A stretch of DNA of 64,000 bases from Rhizophagus irregularis (lineage: Eukaryota > Glomeromycota > Glomeromycetes > Glomerales > Glomeraceae), in contig NC_089459.1 of NCBI RefSeq assembly GCF_026210795.1, positions 496,001-560,000 on the forward strand, written 5' to 3'. Below the pieces are notes generated by a model. The model searched no databases. It was given only the letters and a program-made list of their open reading frames with translations, and was not told the origin of the DNA. Below are positions 8,713-20,558 of the stretch, in pieces. Position 1 is the stretch's first letter; each line of letters starts with the position of its first letter. The translations under genes and the position numbers were made by a program.

Positions 8713-10910
8713 ACACTTTCTAAAAAATCAGTAATGCTCATTCAAAGAATTTTCATCTGTTGTCCAGTATTTCAATACAAAATAATGCTGTAATTGATAA
8801 ATAATAAATACAATTCAATAATAAAAAATCAGATAACAAATATAAAGTATAAACATAAAAAAATTTTTTCACATTTTAATACTTGATATGCACTCTTTTT
8901 CAAAAACTTCTTTAGAAAATTTCTTCATTTTACCAGTAATTGTAAATTTCTGCATTTACCTATTATAAGAAAGAAAAAATTATTAATAGTGTGCTAAATT
9001 TTTATTTAATGGTAAAGAAGACATAGCCAATTTCTCCTTTAGAATTAGCAGACTTTACCAATAATAAAGTAGGATTTTATCTGCTTGAGTTGGTTATCAA
9101 ATGAACAAAAGAAATAAAAAAAAAAAGAAAAAAAAGAAGAAAAAAAAGGGAATAAAAAAATAAAAATAAAAATAAAAGAAAAAAGAAAAAAGCAGGTAAT
9201 TTCAAGGAATTACCCACTTTGCTCATCCTTACCTAACCCAAACAAACAAATCCAGTACCCTCCTAAGTAAAATTTGTGAACTCCCCGACTCAAATGAGTT
9301 ATCCGTTCTAATTTTAACTTAGAAAGTTACCCACTTTGCAAATAAAAAAATACACACTTCTTTTAAAGTTTCTTGAGCCATTTACATTTTCTAAAAAATC
9401 AGTAATGCTCATTCAGAGAATTTTCATCTGTTGTCCAGTATTTCAATACAAAATAATGCTGTAATTGATAAATAATAAATACAATTCAATAATAGGAAAT
9501 CAGATAACAAATATAAAGTATAAACATAAAAAAATTTTTTCACATTTTTAATACTTGATATGCACTCTTTTTCAAGGACTTCTTTAGGAAATTTGTTCAT
9601 TTTACCAGTAATTATAAATCTCTGCATTTACCTATTATAAGAAAGAAAAAATTATTAATAGTGTGCTAAATTTTTATTTAATGGTAAAGAAGACATAGCC
9701 AATTCCTCCTTTAGAATTAGCAGACTTTACCAATAACAAAGTAGGATTTTATCTGCTTGAGTTGGTTATCAAATGAACAAGTGAAATAAAAAAAAAAAAA
9801 GAAAAAAAGGAAATAAAAAAATAAAAAAAAAATAAAAGAAAAAAGAAAAAAGCAGGTAATTTCAAGGAATTACCCACTTTGCTCACCCTTATCCAACCCA
9901 AACAAACAAATCCAGTACCCTCCTAAGTAAAATTTGTGAACTCCCCGACTCAAATGAGTTATCCGTTCTAATTTTGACTTAGAAAGTTACCCACTTTGCA
10001 AATAAAAAAATACACACCTCTTTTAAAGTTTCTTGAGCTATTTACACTTTCTAAAAAATCAGTAATGCTTATTCAGAGAATTTTCATCTGTTGTCCAGTA
10101 TTTCAATACAAAATAATGCTGTAATTGATAAATAATAAATACAATTCAATAATAAGAAATCAGATAACAGATATAAAGTATAAACATAAAAAAATTTTTT
10201 CACATTTTTAATACTTGATATGCACTCCTTTTCAAGAACTTCTTTAGGAAATTTCTTCATTTTACCAGTAATTGTAAATTTCTGCATTTACCTATTATAA
10301 GAAAGAAAAAATTATTAATAGTGTGCTAAATTTTTATTTAATGGTAAAGAAGACATAGCCAATTCCTCCTTTAGAATTAGCAGACTTTACCAATAACAAA
10401 GTAGGATTTTATCTGCTTGAGTTGGTTATCAAATGAACAAGAGAAATAAAAAAAAAGAAGAAAAAAAAAGAAGAAAAAAAGAAGAAAGAAAAGGGAATAA
10501 AAAAATAAAAATAAAAATAAAATAAAAAAGAAAAAAGCAGGTAATTTCAAGGAATTACCCACTTTGCTCACCCTTACCCAACCCAAACAAACAAATCCAG
10601 TACCCTCCTAAGTAAAATTTGTGAACTCCCCGACTCAAATGAGTTATCCGTTCTAATTTTGACTTAGGAAGTTACCCACTTTGCAAATAAAAAAATACAC
10701 ACCTCTTTTAAAGTCTCTTGAGCCATTTACATTCATCTAAAAATCAATAATACTCCATTCAGACCATTCAGAGAACTTTCATCTGTTGTCCAGTATTTCA
10801 ATACAAAATAGTGCTGTAATTGATAAATAAAAAAAGAAATAAATACAATCCAATAATAAGAAGTCAGATAACAAATATAAAGTATAAACATAAAAAAAAT
10901 TTTTCACATT

Positions 10911-11089
10911 TTTTAAAAGATATGATGTAAGCCCAAAGCATCAGAAGAAATAAGTCCAAGACAAAAAAAGAAGCAAGTCAAACAAAATAAAATAAAAAAC
11001 CCGACCAAAAAAAAAGAAAACGAGACTGGTTAGTTAAAGAAAATAAATTCCTAAAGACCGAAATGCCTGAAATACCTGAAACTATTTAT
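10911..11089. other. A-rich intergenic DNA
   Basis: A purine-rich stretch immediately after the macrosatellite. No gene seen. Confidence 0.4.
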
Positions 11090-11430
11090 TAGAACACCAA
11101 TGCTAAAATTCAAGGCCAAGTTGAAAGCTAGAGAGAACTACCTAAAAAAAGAGGACGGTTAACATTAATTGATGAATAGAAATAGGCACAATATTAAAAA
11201 AAAACTTACTGAAAGCTCTGAAGCTAAGAAAAAAAGTACCTACAAAAAAAAGATCAGGTAACGTTAATTAACAAAAAGAAACATATATTGTAGGAATAAA
11301 AGACTTACTGAAAGTCCCCTAAGCTGGAAAAAAACTATCTATGAAGAAAAAAGAGTTACTTAAAGCTAATTAACAAAAAAATATATATATAATATTAGAA
11401 ACTTGCAAGACGTTTCGAAGCTGTGAAGAA
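11090..11430 (-). repeat. Tandem array of mini-exon-like units (array B)
   Basis: On the minus strand, units consist of a T-rich tract, an AG acceptor (TTTTGTAG or TCTTCATAG), a block, and GTAAGT. Two blocks are exactly 30 nt and share TTTTTTTC(T/C)(T/A)(A/G)CTTA/CAG-type sequence ending CTTTCA before the donor. The donors at about 11206 and 11305 are 99 bp apart. Two flanking units are degenerate. This is the same architecture as 1350-2290 and 28800-29330 with different block sequences. Confidence 0.5.
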
Positions 11431-11499
11431 AAACCGCAACGCGTTAACGCGTTAAAAAAATTTTTATTTGATACCTTAAAAATGATCATCATGTGATAG

Positions 11500-12100
11500 G
11501 GGTTAAAAAATCATGTACCCGGGGACTTTACCTTATAATATAATATTTATTTACAAAAAAAAGTGATTGTAATCAATACTTCGAATTGTGGCTTAGTGAT
11601 TAGTAATCATATTTTTAAAATACAGCTATCAAAGTACCTTTGTGATTAAAATACAATAATTTTATGTCCGGCATGAAGATGATGTCAAATCATACTATAA
11701 AGATCGGTCCAACTAAATTTTTACACGTTATAAAATTAATATTATCAATAAATTATTTTTTTTTCATTGACTAGTGATTAAAATTGCATCAAAACATTTA
11801 CTAAATGTTTAGGTCAGGTTCGTAATTAATCTGATTTAATCTGATTTAAACGTGTACTCAAATTTTATTCATATGAATGGCGTAGTTCCTATTATAGTAT
11901 ACAAATTATATGGCTTTACAATAAAATACGATCTAATATTAGATTATAGATTTCTCAGAATTTATTTTATGACTAGTTTGTAACTCAATTAGATTCGGAG
12001 AAATCTAATCTTACTGTGCTTTATCTTTTTATCATCTCTATATCAAGTAAATGACAAAGCCACATTAGTTATTATAAATATTTTAAATATTTTGAGCCAA
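11500..12100. promoter_or_regulatory. Upstream-type region duplicated at 36337-36760
   Basis: Segments such as ACAATAATTTTATGTCCG, GATGATGTCAAATCATACTA, TAAAGATCGGT, TGACTAGTTTGTAACTCA, ATTAGATTCGGAGAAA and ATCTTACTGTGCTTTAT occur in the same order upstream of the minus-strand Arb1-like pseudogene (36337-36760, there in plus-strand order). Here they precede the frame at 12268. It is probably a duplicated 5' region or element; its function is unknown. Confidence 0.5.
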
Positions 12101-12267
12101 CATTCGTATTACTCAGAGGTTTAAATTTATTTACCAGTCTACTCGATCAAACTGATCAAAAAATTCCGATCAATTATCTTACATCAATTACACTTAACAC
12201 ATTGCTTGCTAAAAGTATTGGGAAAATTAACTATTCAATCAAATTTATCAAAATTTTATTATACTGA

Positions 12268-13080
12268 ATGAAACTATTCGTCGCACAGTACAGAAAGTAC
12301 AGAAGTAATTTTAAATTCCGCAGGACGACTGTTTCAATATCCTATATATACCCATTCATTTTTTTTTTCATTTTATTTTTATTGACTTTTAGTAAGCGTA
12401 TTTTTGTGTTTTCACTAATGATCAATACTAATACGCCAAAGGAAAAATGGGTCCTATCTGAAGAAATTCTTAAGAAAGTTCATTATAAAGGTAAGGATTT
12501 TATTTATCTTTACTAATCACTGAATTAAATATATTCTAATGCTGTATCCCATCTAGAATAGTTTGTGTGTGGGAGTTTGTGTATGTGCCGTTTCATTTAT
12601 TTTTTTTCGTCATCTTTTTTTTTTTAGGTCTATCTTCTCTCTGTCTAGGTCTTCTCTTAATTAGATCTTCTTTTAGGCCTTTTTCTTTACGTCTCTCTTT
12701 AGGTGTGCGGGTTGGGAGTGTAGTGTGGGAGTGTGGGAGTGTGTGTGTGTGGCATTTTAACTTATTCTTTTTCGTCTTCTTTTTTTTTAGGTCTATCTTC
12801 TCTGCGTTTAGGTCTTCTCTTTATTAGGTCTTTTTCTTTCTTTACGGCTTCCTTTCATACAAATTCTGTATTGCCCGGTACCTTATATTACCGATCCACA
12901 AGATACTGGGAACATGGAAAAATGTGACAACTTTTTCTTCAAAGAAAACCATATGCTAAGAAAGCCGAGTTATACAACACTTTAAGAACAGAACTAACAA
13001 ATATTAAAAATATTAATTAAAAATCTTGAGTCAGAAACAAAAGGATTAGAAAAGGCTCTCACATTGCAAAAGGTTGATAT
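12268..13080 (+). pseudogene. Unrecognised gene fragment(s), probably broken
   Basis: The first frame (12268 to about 12491) encodes MKLFVAQYRKYRSNFKFRRT, one hydrophobic segment (about residues 27-48) and ...KEKWVLSEEILKKVHYKG. It ends at a good donor, AAAG|GTAAGG. Downstream, 12916-13017 can encode a short Lys/Leu-rich helix (QLFLQRKPYAKKAELYNTLR and onward to a stop), but I could not join it in frame to the first block. Between them is a T-rich tandem duplication. The first exon may belong to a real membrane or secreted protein; no family is recognised. Confidence 0.3.
12555..12845. repeat. Direct duplication of a ~150-170 bp T/G-rich segment
   Basis: GTGTGGGAGT...TTTTTTAGGTCTATCTTCTCT...TAGGTCTTCTCTT appears twice (about 12560-12690 and 12728-12845). 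Both copies contain a long pyrimidine tract ending TTTTTTTTAG. The short frames here are by-products of this composition. Confidence 0.6.
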
Positions 13081-13369
13081 TCATGGGCGATGAGTGTGCT
13101 GCACTCTATGCTGATGGCATAGGGGAAGATGCGCCCAGACATGTACTAACAACACTACTGGCACGGGAAAGTGTAGTGGTGCATTTGTTAAGGTCTACTG
13201 ATTCTGGATGAGGGATCAGCTACCTGTTATGATAATAGGAATTTTATTATCCGGGCTGACGTGGCACCATACATATGATATTTTGTAAGTATTATGATAT
13301 TTATAGCTTACAACCTGGAACATCATAATATATTAGAGCACTTTCAAATATTATTGTACTCACACAACA
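13081..13369. other. Intergenic, no feature recognised
   Basis: The base composition is more balanced than the surroundings (for example GGGCGATGAGTGTGCTGCAC), suggesting eroded coding DNA, but no frame remains open. Confidence 0.35.
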
Positions 13370-14336
13370 ATGTCCCAATCAAAATTTTTTCACTCGCGAA
13401 CAGTGGAAAATAATTATGATACAAATCCATACAAGTTAAAAGATCACGGAATACCACCTTCAGTGTTGGCATCTTTACACGATGCTGCATTAAAGCATTT
13501 ATGTGGAGATGATAGCTTAATTTATCCAGATCAAAACTCCTCTTAGCAAGATCTCATCACGAGCATTTAACAAACTGTAAGTTTGCACGATTTTTACAGT
13601 ATTTTATAAGATTTGTCTAACAAAAATTATTTCATAACAGGACGAGAGAGCGTCCCCAATCTTGCATCAAAAACAATGTCTGAAATAGAAAATTGCTCAA
13701 AATTCTTATATCCTTACATAAATCCGATTTTCTGTAAAAGGGGTAAAGATTATGAAGTGCGAATGGACCATTCTGTTAAAGCAACGTATCAATTTGTTCT
13801 CTTTTATTATTTGCTAATTATTTATTGAAAATTACAGGTGATATTTTACAATCATATAATCATATGTTATGGACTTACGGTTTGATGGCTTATACCGATC
13901 ATGGCCTTTCCTTACTTCAAGGCTCGTGATAGACGAACCCAGTTTACCATAATTGAATCGAATTTTATATATTTTGTGACTCCGGAGGTACGAATTCTTA
14001 ATGTATCAGAACCACTGTTAAGTAAACACCATCTACATATTTATCCCATTTTATCATTTTATTCATTTACAGAGACGTGTTTCCGAAATTTCAGAAAACT
14101 ATAAAAGTCAAAGGGATCTACAACAAATTCAGTATACGCGTAGCGTACCTGATTTTCTTGAGATTAAAAAAATAATTAAAAGGATTAGATTTAGTATGCA
14201 TCAAAGTTTCCTTTGCAAATGCAAATCATGCGGTAACATTGTTTTTTCGAAATATTTGATCTTGATTGGCTATATTTTTTTTGGAACCTTCTCGTTATCG
14301 GCAATAATTTTCATGATCTCTTCAGTTAGTGTTTGA
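13370..14336 (+). pseudogene. Multi-exon hypothetical gene with frame breaks
   Basis: ATG at 13370 opens MSQSKFFHSRTVENNYDTNP and continues to ...DDSLIYPDQNSS before a TAG; a +1 frame stays open to the donor CT|GTAAGT. The next exon (13640-13790) encodes RESVPNLASKTMSEIENCSK and onward. A third (from 13838) encodes DILQSYNHMLWTYGLMAYTD, then needs a frame change to ARDRRTQFTIIESNFIYFVT. The last exon (14073-14336) is clean, 87 codons, joined by a good 85-nt intron (13988-14072). It contains CKCKSCG and a C-terminal hydrophobic helix. At least two frame conflicts suggest a pseudogene, though mis-set introns remain possible. Family not recognised. Confidence 0.45.
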
Positions 14337-14339
14337 GAA

Positions 14340-16440
14340 AATCCAAACTACATAGCATAGTACCCATATGTATGTTGATTTTGATAAACTCGAATTAATG
14401 AACGTGTAGATAAAAAGGAAGGACGATAATTAATACCACAAAATCAATACAGAAAAAAAAAATATGAATAGCAGATAGGTTCCAAGCATTGGGAGCATTA
14501 AGTATAACTTACAGGGTATAATAAATACGCATGTAAAGATTATAGTAGTAGCGTGTAAATTTTTTGGTAATATTTCGAAAGTGTATCCAAATAAAGAATA
14601 TATTTATTATACTATGATAAAAGGACATGACTAAGATTTCTTAATAAAATCGTACTATTATCAGTTTTAAAATTAGAGAAAATAATTTTTTTTATAAAGT
14701 TTATCAGAATTTCGTTCTTTGAATTTTATTTTCTTTTTTTTATAAGGGATTATTTAACATATTATTATGGAATATTTACGATAAACCTATTATTTATTTT
14801 AATAAATTTACCACTAAGAACGTCTAATGACATTGTCCTTGATATGATAGACCTTCATTTATATGATTAATGTTTGAAAGAAACGTAATCTTTGGATATC
14901 CGCCCACGCAAGTAATAATTCTTTCGCCGCAAAGAAGGTATATGTTAAGTTTATGATTTCCATAACATCAAATGAAATTGATTTGACAATATCGTTTGCA
15001 TAATATTTTTAAAGAAAACAAATATTTTGATGGCTAAAAAAATATGGTGAAAATTTAGTATTATATGGTGCACACAGTCTAAAGCCACCACTTTTTATTA
15101 TGTGATTTCAAATGAATAGAAAAAAAAATTTAATCAATATTTTTTAAAAAAACTTTCTGTAATATTGTAGTTTAAACAGTATGCTTTTATGTAACAGAGA
15201 GTTTTTTCAAATTGAATTACTGTAGCATAAGATATAAAAGTTTTAATTTTGGTTATTTTACTATGTTTTGAATAAATTTAAAGGAATTTGGCCAGTTTAA
15301 TACTAATATAATGCAGGCCAAAATTTATAAACTGGCCTAAATTAAGAATTAATATAAAAATATTTTTGTTTAAAATAACTGAATGAGAATTATTTATCTT
15401 TAAACTTTATTTTTTTTTGAAACAAATTAAATATATGTTTATATTTGGGATAAGTTTCACCATATTTAATCTGAATACTATAATTAATAATTGACTGAAA
15501 AATTCGTGATTGGATCGAGCCAACGTATGGTGTTTTCATTGACTCAGCCGGTTATCTTATATTATTCATAGGGTAATTTGAAAATAAATAATTTCCGTCC
15601 GTGTAAAATTTTATTCTACATCCAGGTATTTTATTCTGACTTAATATTCCTTTAATAATATAATTCAGGCTTCAAGAAAAATTCTATATAATTAAAAAAA
15701 ATTTGTAACGTTTAGATTACCTGTATAAATAAATTCTAAATTGTGCAACCGTATTTCCATTGGCCAGTTTATTACGTGACGTTCAACAAATTCAAAAAAA
15801 ATGAAATTTATATGATTATATTATTTCCAGCCAGCCAATCCTGGTGCGAAGCAACAGGTTACAACTAGTAAATAATATATTAAATTTTATGTTATAGTTA
15901 TAGAATTTTTTATACTTTATTACTAGTTTAAAAATAATTGTAGGACTTAATGAAAACTCAGCTCATAATCGTAATTACATGTTCATTCTCTTCATCGCGT
16001 TGGTATAATAAAGTTAGGCTTTAGTGATAATTTCATCCTTTTTGATATATTTTACTTTTACTATTTAACAAATTGTAATAAGAAAACAAAATAATAAAAA
16101 TTAATTACCGAGATATGTTTATCCGATAGAAGTATCGGTCATTGTTAAAATATTTTCTATTCGCCAATTAAATCATAATTATCATACTGAGGACTATTAG
16201 TTTTTGTTGAACAAAAAAGAATTCTTAAATATTATTATTATTATATTATTTAGTAAAGGACAGCAGGAACTTTATTTACAGAGGGAAGAGTAAGTTTTTC
16301 AGGCGGCAATTATAATTCTTTCAACTATTTCAATCGTAATCGATTTATTTACCCTATTGCGCTACATATTTAAATAGTGAATCTGCAGATATAAATTGCT
16401 AGTAGCGTTGATCAAACCTAATATTTTTGGTCAATCAATT
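14340..16440. other. AT-rich intergenic DNA, 2.1 kb
   Basis: No gene seen. One clear hairpin lies at 15288-15345: GGCCAGTTTA pairs with TAAACTGGCC, with a GCAGGCC word inside. The rest is low-complexity AT-rich sequence with no periodic structure I could define. Confidence 0.4.
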
Positions 16441-16461
16441 ACTCTAGCGTTGATTAAACCC

Positions 16462-16625
16462 GTTTTTTTACATTTGGTTAATTAATGACCCGCTTTTACA
16501 TTTGGAAAATTAACGCCTGTTTTTACATTTTGGTCAATTAATGACCCGTTTTTACATTTTAAAAAATTAAAAACCCGCTTTTACATTTTTGGAAAATTAA
16601 TGACCCGTTTTTACATTTTGGTTAA
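16462..16625. repeat. 28-30 bp minisatellite upstream of a BTB gene
   Basis: Six imperfect copies of TTTTACATTTTGG(T/A)(T/C)AATTAATGACCCG(T/C) end about 55 bp before the ATG of the BTB pseudogene, in its promoter position. Spacing between TACAT words is 27-30 bp. A related AT(C/T)AAACC(C/T) motif precedes them (16410-16460). Confidence 0.7.
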
Positions 16626-16679
16626 TTATTATATAAATTGGCCTATGAAATTTTTTTTTTTTTAAAAAAAAAGAAGAAA

Positions 16680-18137
16680 ATGGAGTCAAAATTTTGGCCG
16701 GAGCTTATGAAAGATCTTGAACATCTTTTTGAAAATAAAGAGAATTATGACGTTATTATACAAGCGGGAGAAGAATCAAACGTACAAGAAATTTATGCTC
16801 ATTCCATAATTCTCTGTTGTCATTCAAATTATTTTCGTTCTAATTTGAAGGAAAAGGAGGACGGAAAGTACATTTTAAAGAAATCTAATATTCCATCAAA
16901 AATTTTGGAAAATATTCTCAGGTAATTTATCTCAAAATAATTTTTAAATTAATGTATACAAAAAAAAATTAAAATAATTTTAATAATAGGTTCTTATATT
17001 GCGGAAAGATTAATTTAAGTGTTGAAAGTTCTTCAGATATTGTGACTTTATAACAACGGCAAACGAATTTGAATTACATTCACTTGTAAAGCATATTCAA
17101 GAATTTTTAATTGATAATCAAGAAGAATTTATCAAAAATAATGTGGTTAAATTTCTTGAAAATATTTTTCAAAGTGATACTTTTGAACTTATACGAAACC
17201 ATTGTTTAGAAATCATCCATAAAACTCCAGATTTATTATTTGAAAATAATACTTTTTTAATGTTATCATCCCAAATGATTGAACTCATTCTTAAACAAGA
17301 AAATATTACATTAAATGAAATTGAAATTTGGAATTATTTGATAAAATGGTCATACGCTCAAAATCTTAATATTGATCAAGATCCTTCAAAATGGACCAAT
17401 GATGATATTGAAGTAATGAAACGTACCACACATAGATTAATTCCATTGATTAGATTTCAAGATATTTCTTCTGATGATTATTATGAGAAAGTATTTCCTT
17501 ATGAAGAATTACTACCAAAAAAACTGAAGGGTGAAATTATGCAATTTTATTTAGTATCTAATAGCACAACAAAAATTATTAGCTTATTACCAAAAGATCA
17601 AGGAGTGATTCAGTTATAATTAAGTCTCAATATTTTGCTATTTTTGCTAGTTGGATTGAAAAGAAAAATGATTCTTATTATAATATAAAAAATATTCCAT
17701 ATAAATTCAATTTACTTTATCGTGCTAGTAGAGATGGCGATACAGCTGCAGCATTCCATAATCTATGTGATAATGGAGGACCTACTATAGTTATAGCAAA
17801 AATTGCAAGTTCGGAACAAATAGTTGGAGGATATAATCCATTGGATTGGAAGCCGGTTATAATTAATTCAAGGTATTATAAACCAACAAAAGATAGTTTT
17901 ATTTTCTCATTTGCAGATAGAAATAACCTCCAAACTGCAAAAGTAAGTTACCCGAAAGAAAATCAACAACAAAATTCTATATATAGTAATTCAGTTTATG
18001 GGCCAAGATTTGGTGGTGGCCATGATTTATGTTGGCATCAAAATGGTACTTGGGGATGTATTCCACATACTTATTTAATCGATTTACCACGTAATTTCAA
18101 TGTGAGTGATTACGAAGTATTTCAAGTTATATTTTAA
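16680..18137 (+). pseudogene. BTB-BACK-TLDc protein, broken copy
   Basis: Exon 1 (16680-16921) and exon 2 (from 16990) are joined by a GT-AG intron at the same place as in the intact paralogue 19084-20558. Exon 1 gives a BTB domain start (NYDVIIQAGEE...IYAHSIILCCHSNYFRS). The BACK region and a C-terminal TLDc domain (LLYRASRDGD...IVGGYNPLDWK...DYEVFQVIF) follow. Two single-base frame breaks interrupt it: one near 17051, where one T seems lost in a TTATTA-type run before ACAACG, and one near 17604, before the TLDc domain. Proteins of this plan are thought to be Cullin-3-type adaptors or TLDc stress proteins. This copy can no longer make the full product. Confidence 0.85.
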
Positions 18138-19083
18138 TAATAAGTAACTTAATATTTTTTTTATATACTATTTATGATAATTAAGTAACTGTTTTACATA
18201 TTCAGCTTTTTATGGATGGATTTCCTCGATTTATCATCTTTTAAAAACATAATAAAACACATATAATAAAATACTACCAAAATTACTCCAGCCATTAAAT
18301 AAAAAGATATTCGCTTTTTCATCATTAAATCAGATACCGTGATTTACGGAAGATTTATTGCAATTCTACAACCACCCCATCCTCTGAATGCTACCAGTTT
18401 TCAGATATCTGTGTACGTGATTACTGGGTGATTATAATTACAAGATGATTACCGGACAATTTGTCCAGTAATCATCCTGTAAACCAATAATTTTATTTTG
18501 CATTGGTAACAGAATTCTGAAAACAGCGATAATATAAATTTCTTTATTTTAAATTACGATTTGTAAATCGAATTATCATTATTGAAAATTATCAAATTAA
18601 TCAAAATGATATAAATGATATAAATGATATAAATGAATTTGTAATTAACCAGATTACTTATTTAAAAAAACTAAATTTTTTATTTTAATTTATTATCTAT
18701 CTTTGAAGTAATTCTAACGTGAGACAATTTTTTATGTTAGTGAAATTTCTATTTAGGAATCAAAAATGGAAAGTGGATTCCATTCTTATTATGTGAATTT
18801 TTCAAGACAATTTTATTCTCACGAAAAGGGAAATCAAAAATGGAAAAGTGAATTCCATTTTCATCTGAAAAATTTTTAATACATCATTATTACGCTTTGA
18901 ATTTTTTCCAATCTCACGAGGATATGATCGTCAAAAAAATCCCTTGGATAATTTCCACATTATTCACCCAAAAAAGGTGATATTATGTTTATTTTGCACA
19001 TTTGACATTTCTAATGGTGTAACGTCATTCGGATTATAAATACTTCTACAAAAGTGATTTTTATAAAAAATTATTTTCTCATT
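18138..19083. other. Intergenic between the two BTB-TLDc genes
   Basis: It contains a hairpin at about 18443-18480 (GATGATTACCGGACA against TGTCCAGTAATCATC), a run of four ATGATATAA-type 9-mers at 18606-18640, and two direct copies of ATCAAAAATGGAAA(A)GTG(G/A)ATTCCAT at about 18758 and 18833. No gene. Confidence 0.5.
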
Positions 19084-20558
19084 ATGTCTATAAATTTTTA
19101 TAAGGAAATAATTGATAATTATAAAAATCTTTATGAAACCAAGGAAGGATATGACACGAAGATTTATGCTGGTGAAAAACAAAATATAAAAGAATTTCAT
19201 GTTCATTCCTTCATATTAAAAACACAATCTAAATTTTTTAAAAGTGCTTTTACGGAAGAAATTCAAAAAAAGGATGGTTATTTTATTTTAAATTTAAATT
19301 ATTCACCTAAAATATTTGAAATTCTTTTAAGGTATTTTTTTTTTGTAAAGATTTTTAAGTGACTATGATAAATGGATTGTTTCATATGAAGATTTTCATT
19401 TTTTTTTTTAGTTATATGTATAGTGGAAGCATCGACATAACAAAATTACAACCCTTTGATATAATAAATCTACTGTTACCATTAGATGAGCTTGGACTTC
19501 AACCTTTAATTACTTATATTCAGAAAATTTTGATCGAAAATTATTTTGATTTAACTGCAAATAATGTTATTGAAACTCTTGAATTAACTTATCAAAAAAA
19601 ATCTTTTGATAAATTATGGGATTTTAATATCCAACGAATCTGTTATAATCCAGATCTCTTATTTAAATCAACTAAATTTCTCACCGTTAATCCATCTATT
19701 TTAGAAATATTTTTGAAACGAGATGATTTTTGCATTGATGACGAAATCATTATTTGGGAAAATTTATTCAAATGGGCTTGTGGTCAGAATCCTGTTACTC
19801 ACCAAGATATTAATAAATGGAATAAAAATGATTTTACAGTGATGGGAAGAAGATTAAACAGGTTTATTCCATCAATCAGATTTTATAATATATCTTCTGA
19901 AGATTTTCTTTTAAAAGTATATCCTTTTAAAGAATTATTACCAAATGATTTAATCAATAATATATTTGCATATCATATGGTACCAAATAATAGACAAAAT
20001 ATTATTACTCAACCTTATCGAAAATCACATTCAATCATAATTAATTCTCAACATTTTGCTATTTTTGCCAGTTGGATCGAAAAGAAAAATAGTTCTTACT
20101 ATAACGAAAAAAATATTCCATATAAATTCAACTTACTTTATCGTGCTAGTAGAGATGGTAATACGGATGCAGAATTCCATAAAAAATGTGATAATAAAGG
20201 TCCTACTATAGTTATTGCAAGATTTACAGATTCAGAACAAATAGTTGGAGGTTATAATCCATTGGATTGGAAACCGGTGTATTCATATAATGGTTATTAT
20301 AAATCAACAAAAGATAGTTTCATATTCTTATTTACAAATAAAAGTAACCTCCAGACTGCAAAAGCTAGTTATCCTATTGATGAGAATCAAATATATTCTA
20401 TATGGTGTAATCCATGTTGTGGGCCAACTTTTGGTAGTGGAAATGATTTATTATGTTCTAATGGTAATTGGTCAAGTAATCAATTTACTTATCATAAAAT
20501 TCATTTTCCATCAAATTTTAATATAAATGATTACGAAGTATTTCAAATTAAAAAATAA
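19084..20558 (+). CDS. BTB-BACK-TLDc domain protein, 464 aa
   Basis: Two exons, 19084-19331 and 19412-20558; the 80-nt intron (GTATTT...TTTTAG) keeps phase and gives 464 residues. Residues about 20-120 form a BTB/POZ domain (GYDTKIYAGE...EFHVHSFILKTQSKFFKSAF...YMYSGSIDI). A BACK-like helical region follows (about 125-235, IWENLFKWACGQNP). The TLDc domain fills about 260-464 (FNLLYRASRDGN...TIVIARFTDSEQIVGGYNP...NDYEVFQIKK). BTB-BACK proteins usually bind Cullin-3 as substrate adaptors; TLDc domains are linked to oxidative-stress protection and V-ATPase regulation. The biochemical role here is inferred only from the family. The start is the first ATG giving an intact BTB fold. AATAAA lies about 95 nt after the stop. 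It is a tandem paralogue of 16680-18137. Such proteins form a very large family in arbuscular mycorrhizal fungi. Confidence 0.93.

Larger units (their letters stand above)
6690..10910. repeat. Macrosatellite array 1, unit ~660-680 bp
   Basis: About five direct copies. Landmarks per unit: a purine-rich A/G tract of variable length, GCAGGTAATTTCAAGGAATT, CCAGTACCCTCCTAAGTAAA, ACTTTGCAAATAAAAAAATA, CATCTGTTGTCCAGTATTTC and TTTACCAGTAATTGTAAAT. The last landmark recurs near 8937, 9607 and 10267, so spacing is 660-670 bp. The first copy (6720-7350) is the most diverged. Copy two is interrupted by a ~415-bp insert (7354-7768) and a solo LTR (8197-8712). The last unit has variant sequence ATTCATCTAAAAATCAATAA near 10731. 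A 67-codon minus-strand frame is kept in several copies, but differences between copies mostly change residues, so I treat it as a by-product of high identity. Confidence 0.85.

Noticed and set aside
10377-10586. Minus-strand frames starting MGWVRVSKVGN in several macrosatellite units
   Set aside because: Most of the frame is Phe/Leu from the antisense of the A/G tract, whose length varies freely between units and shifts the downstream frame.
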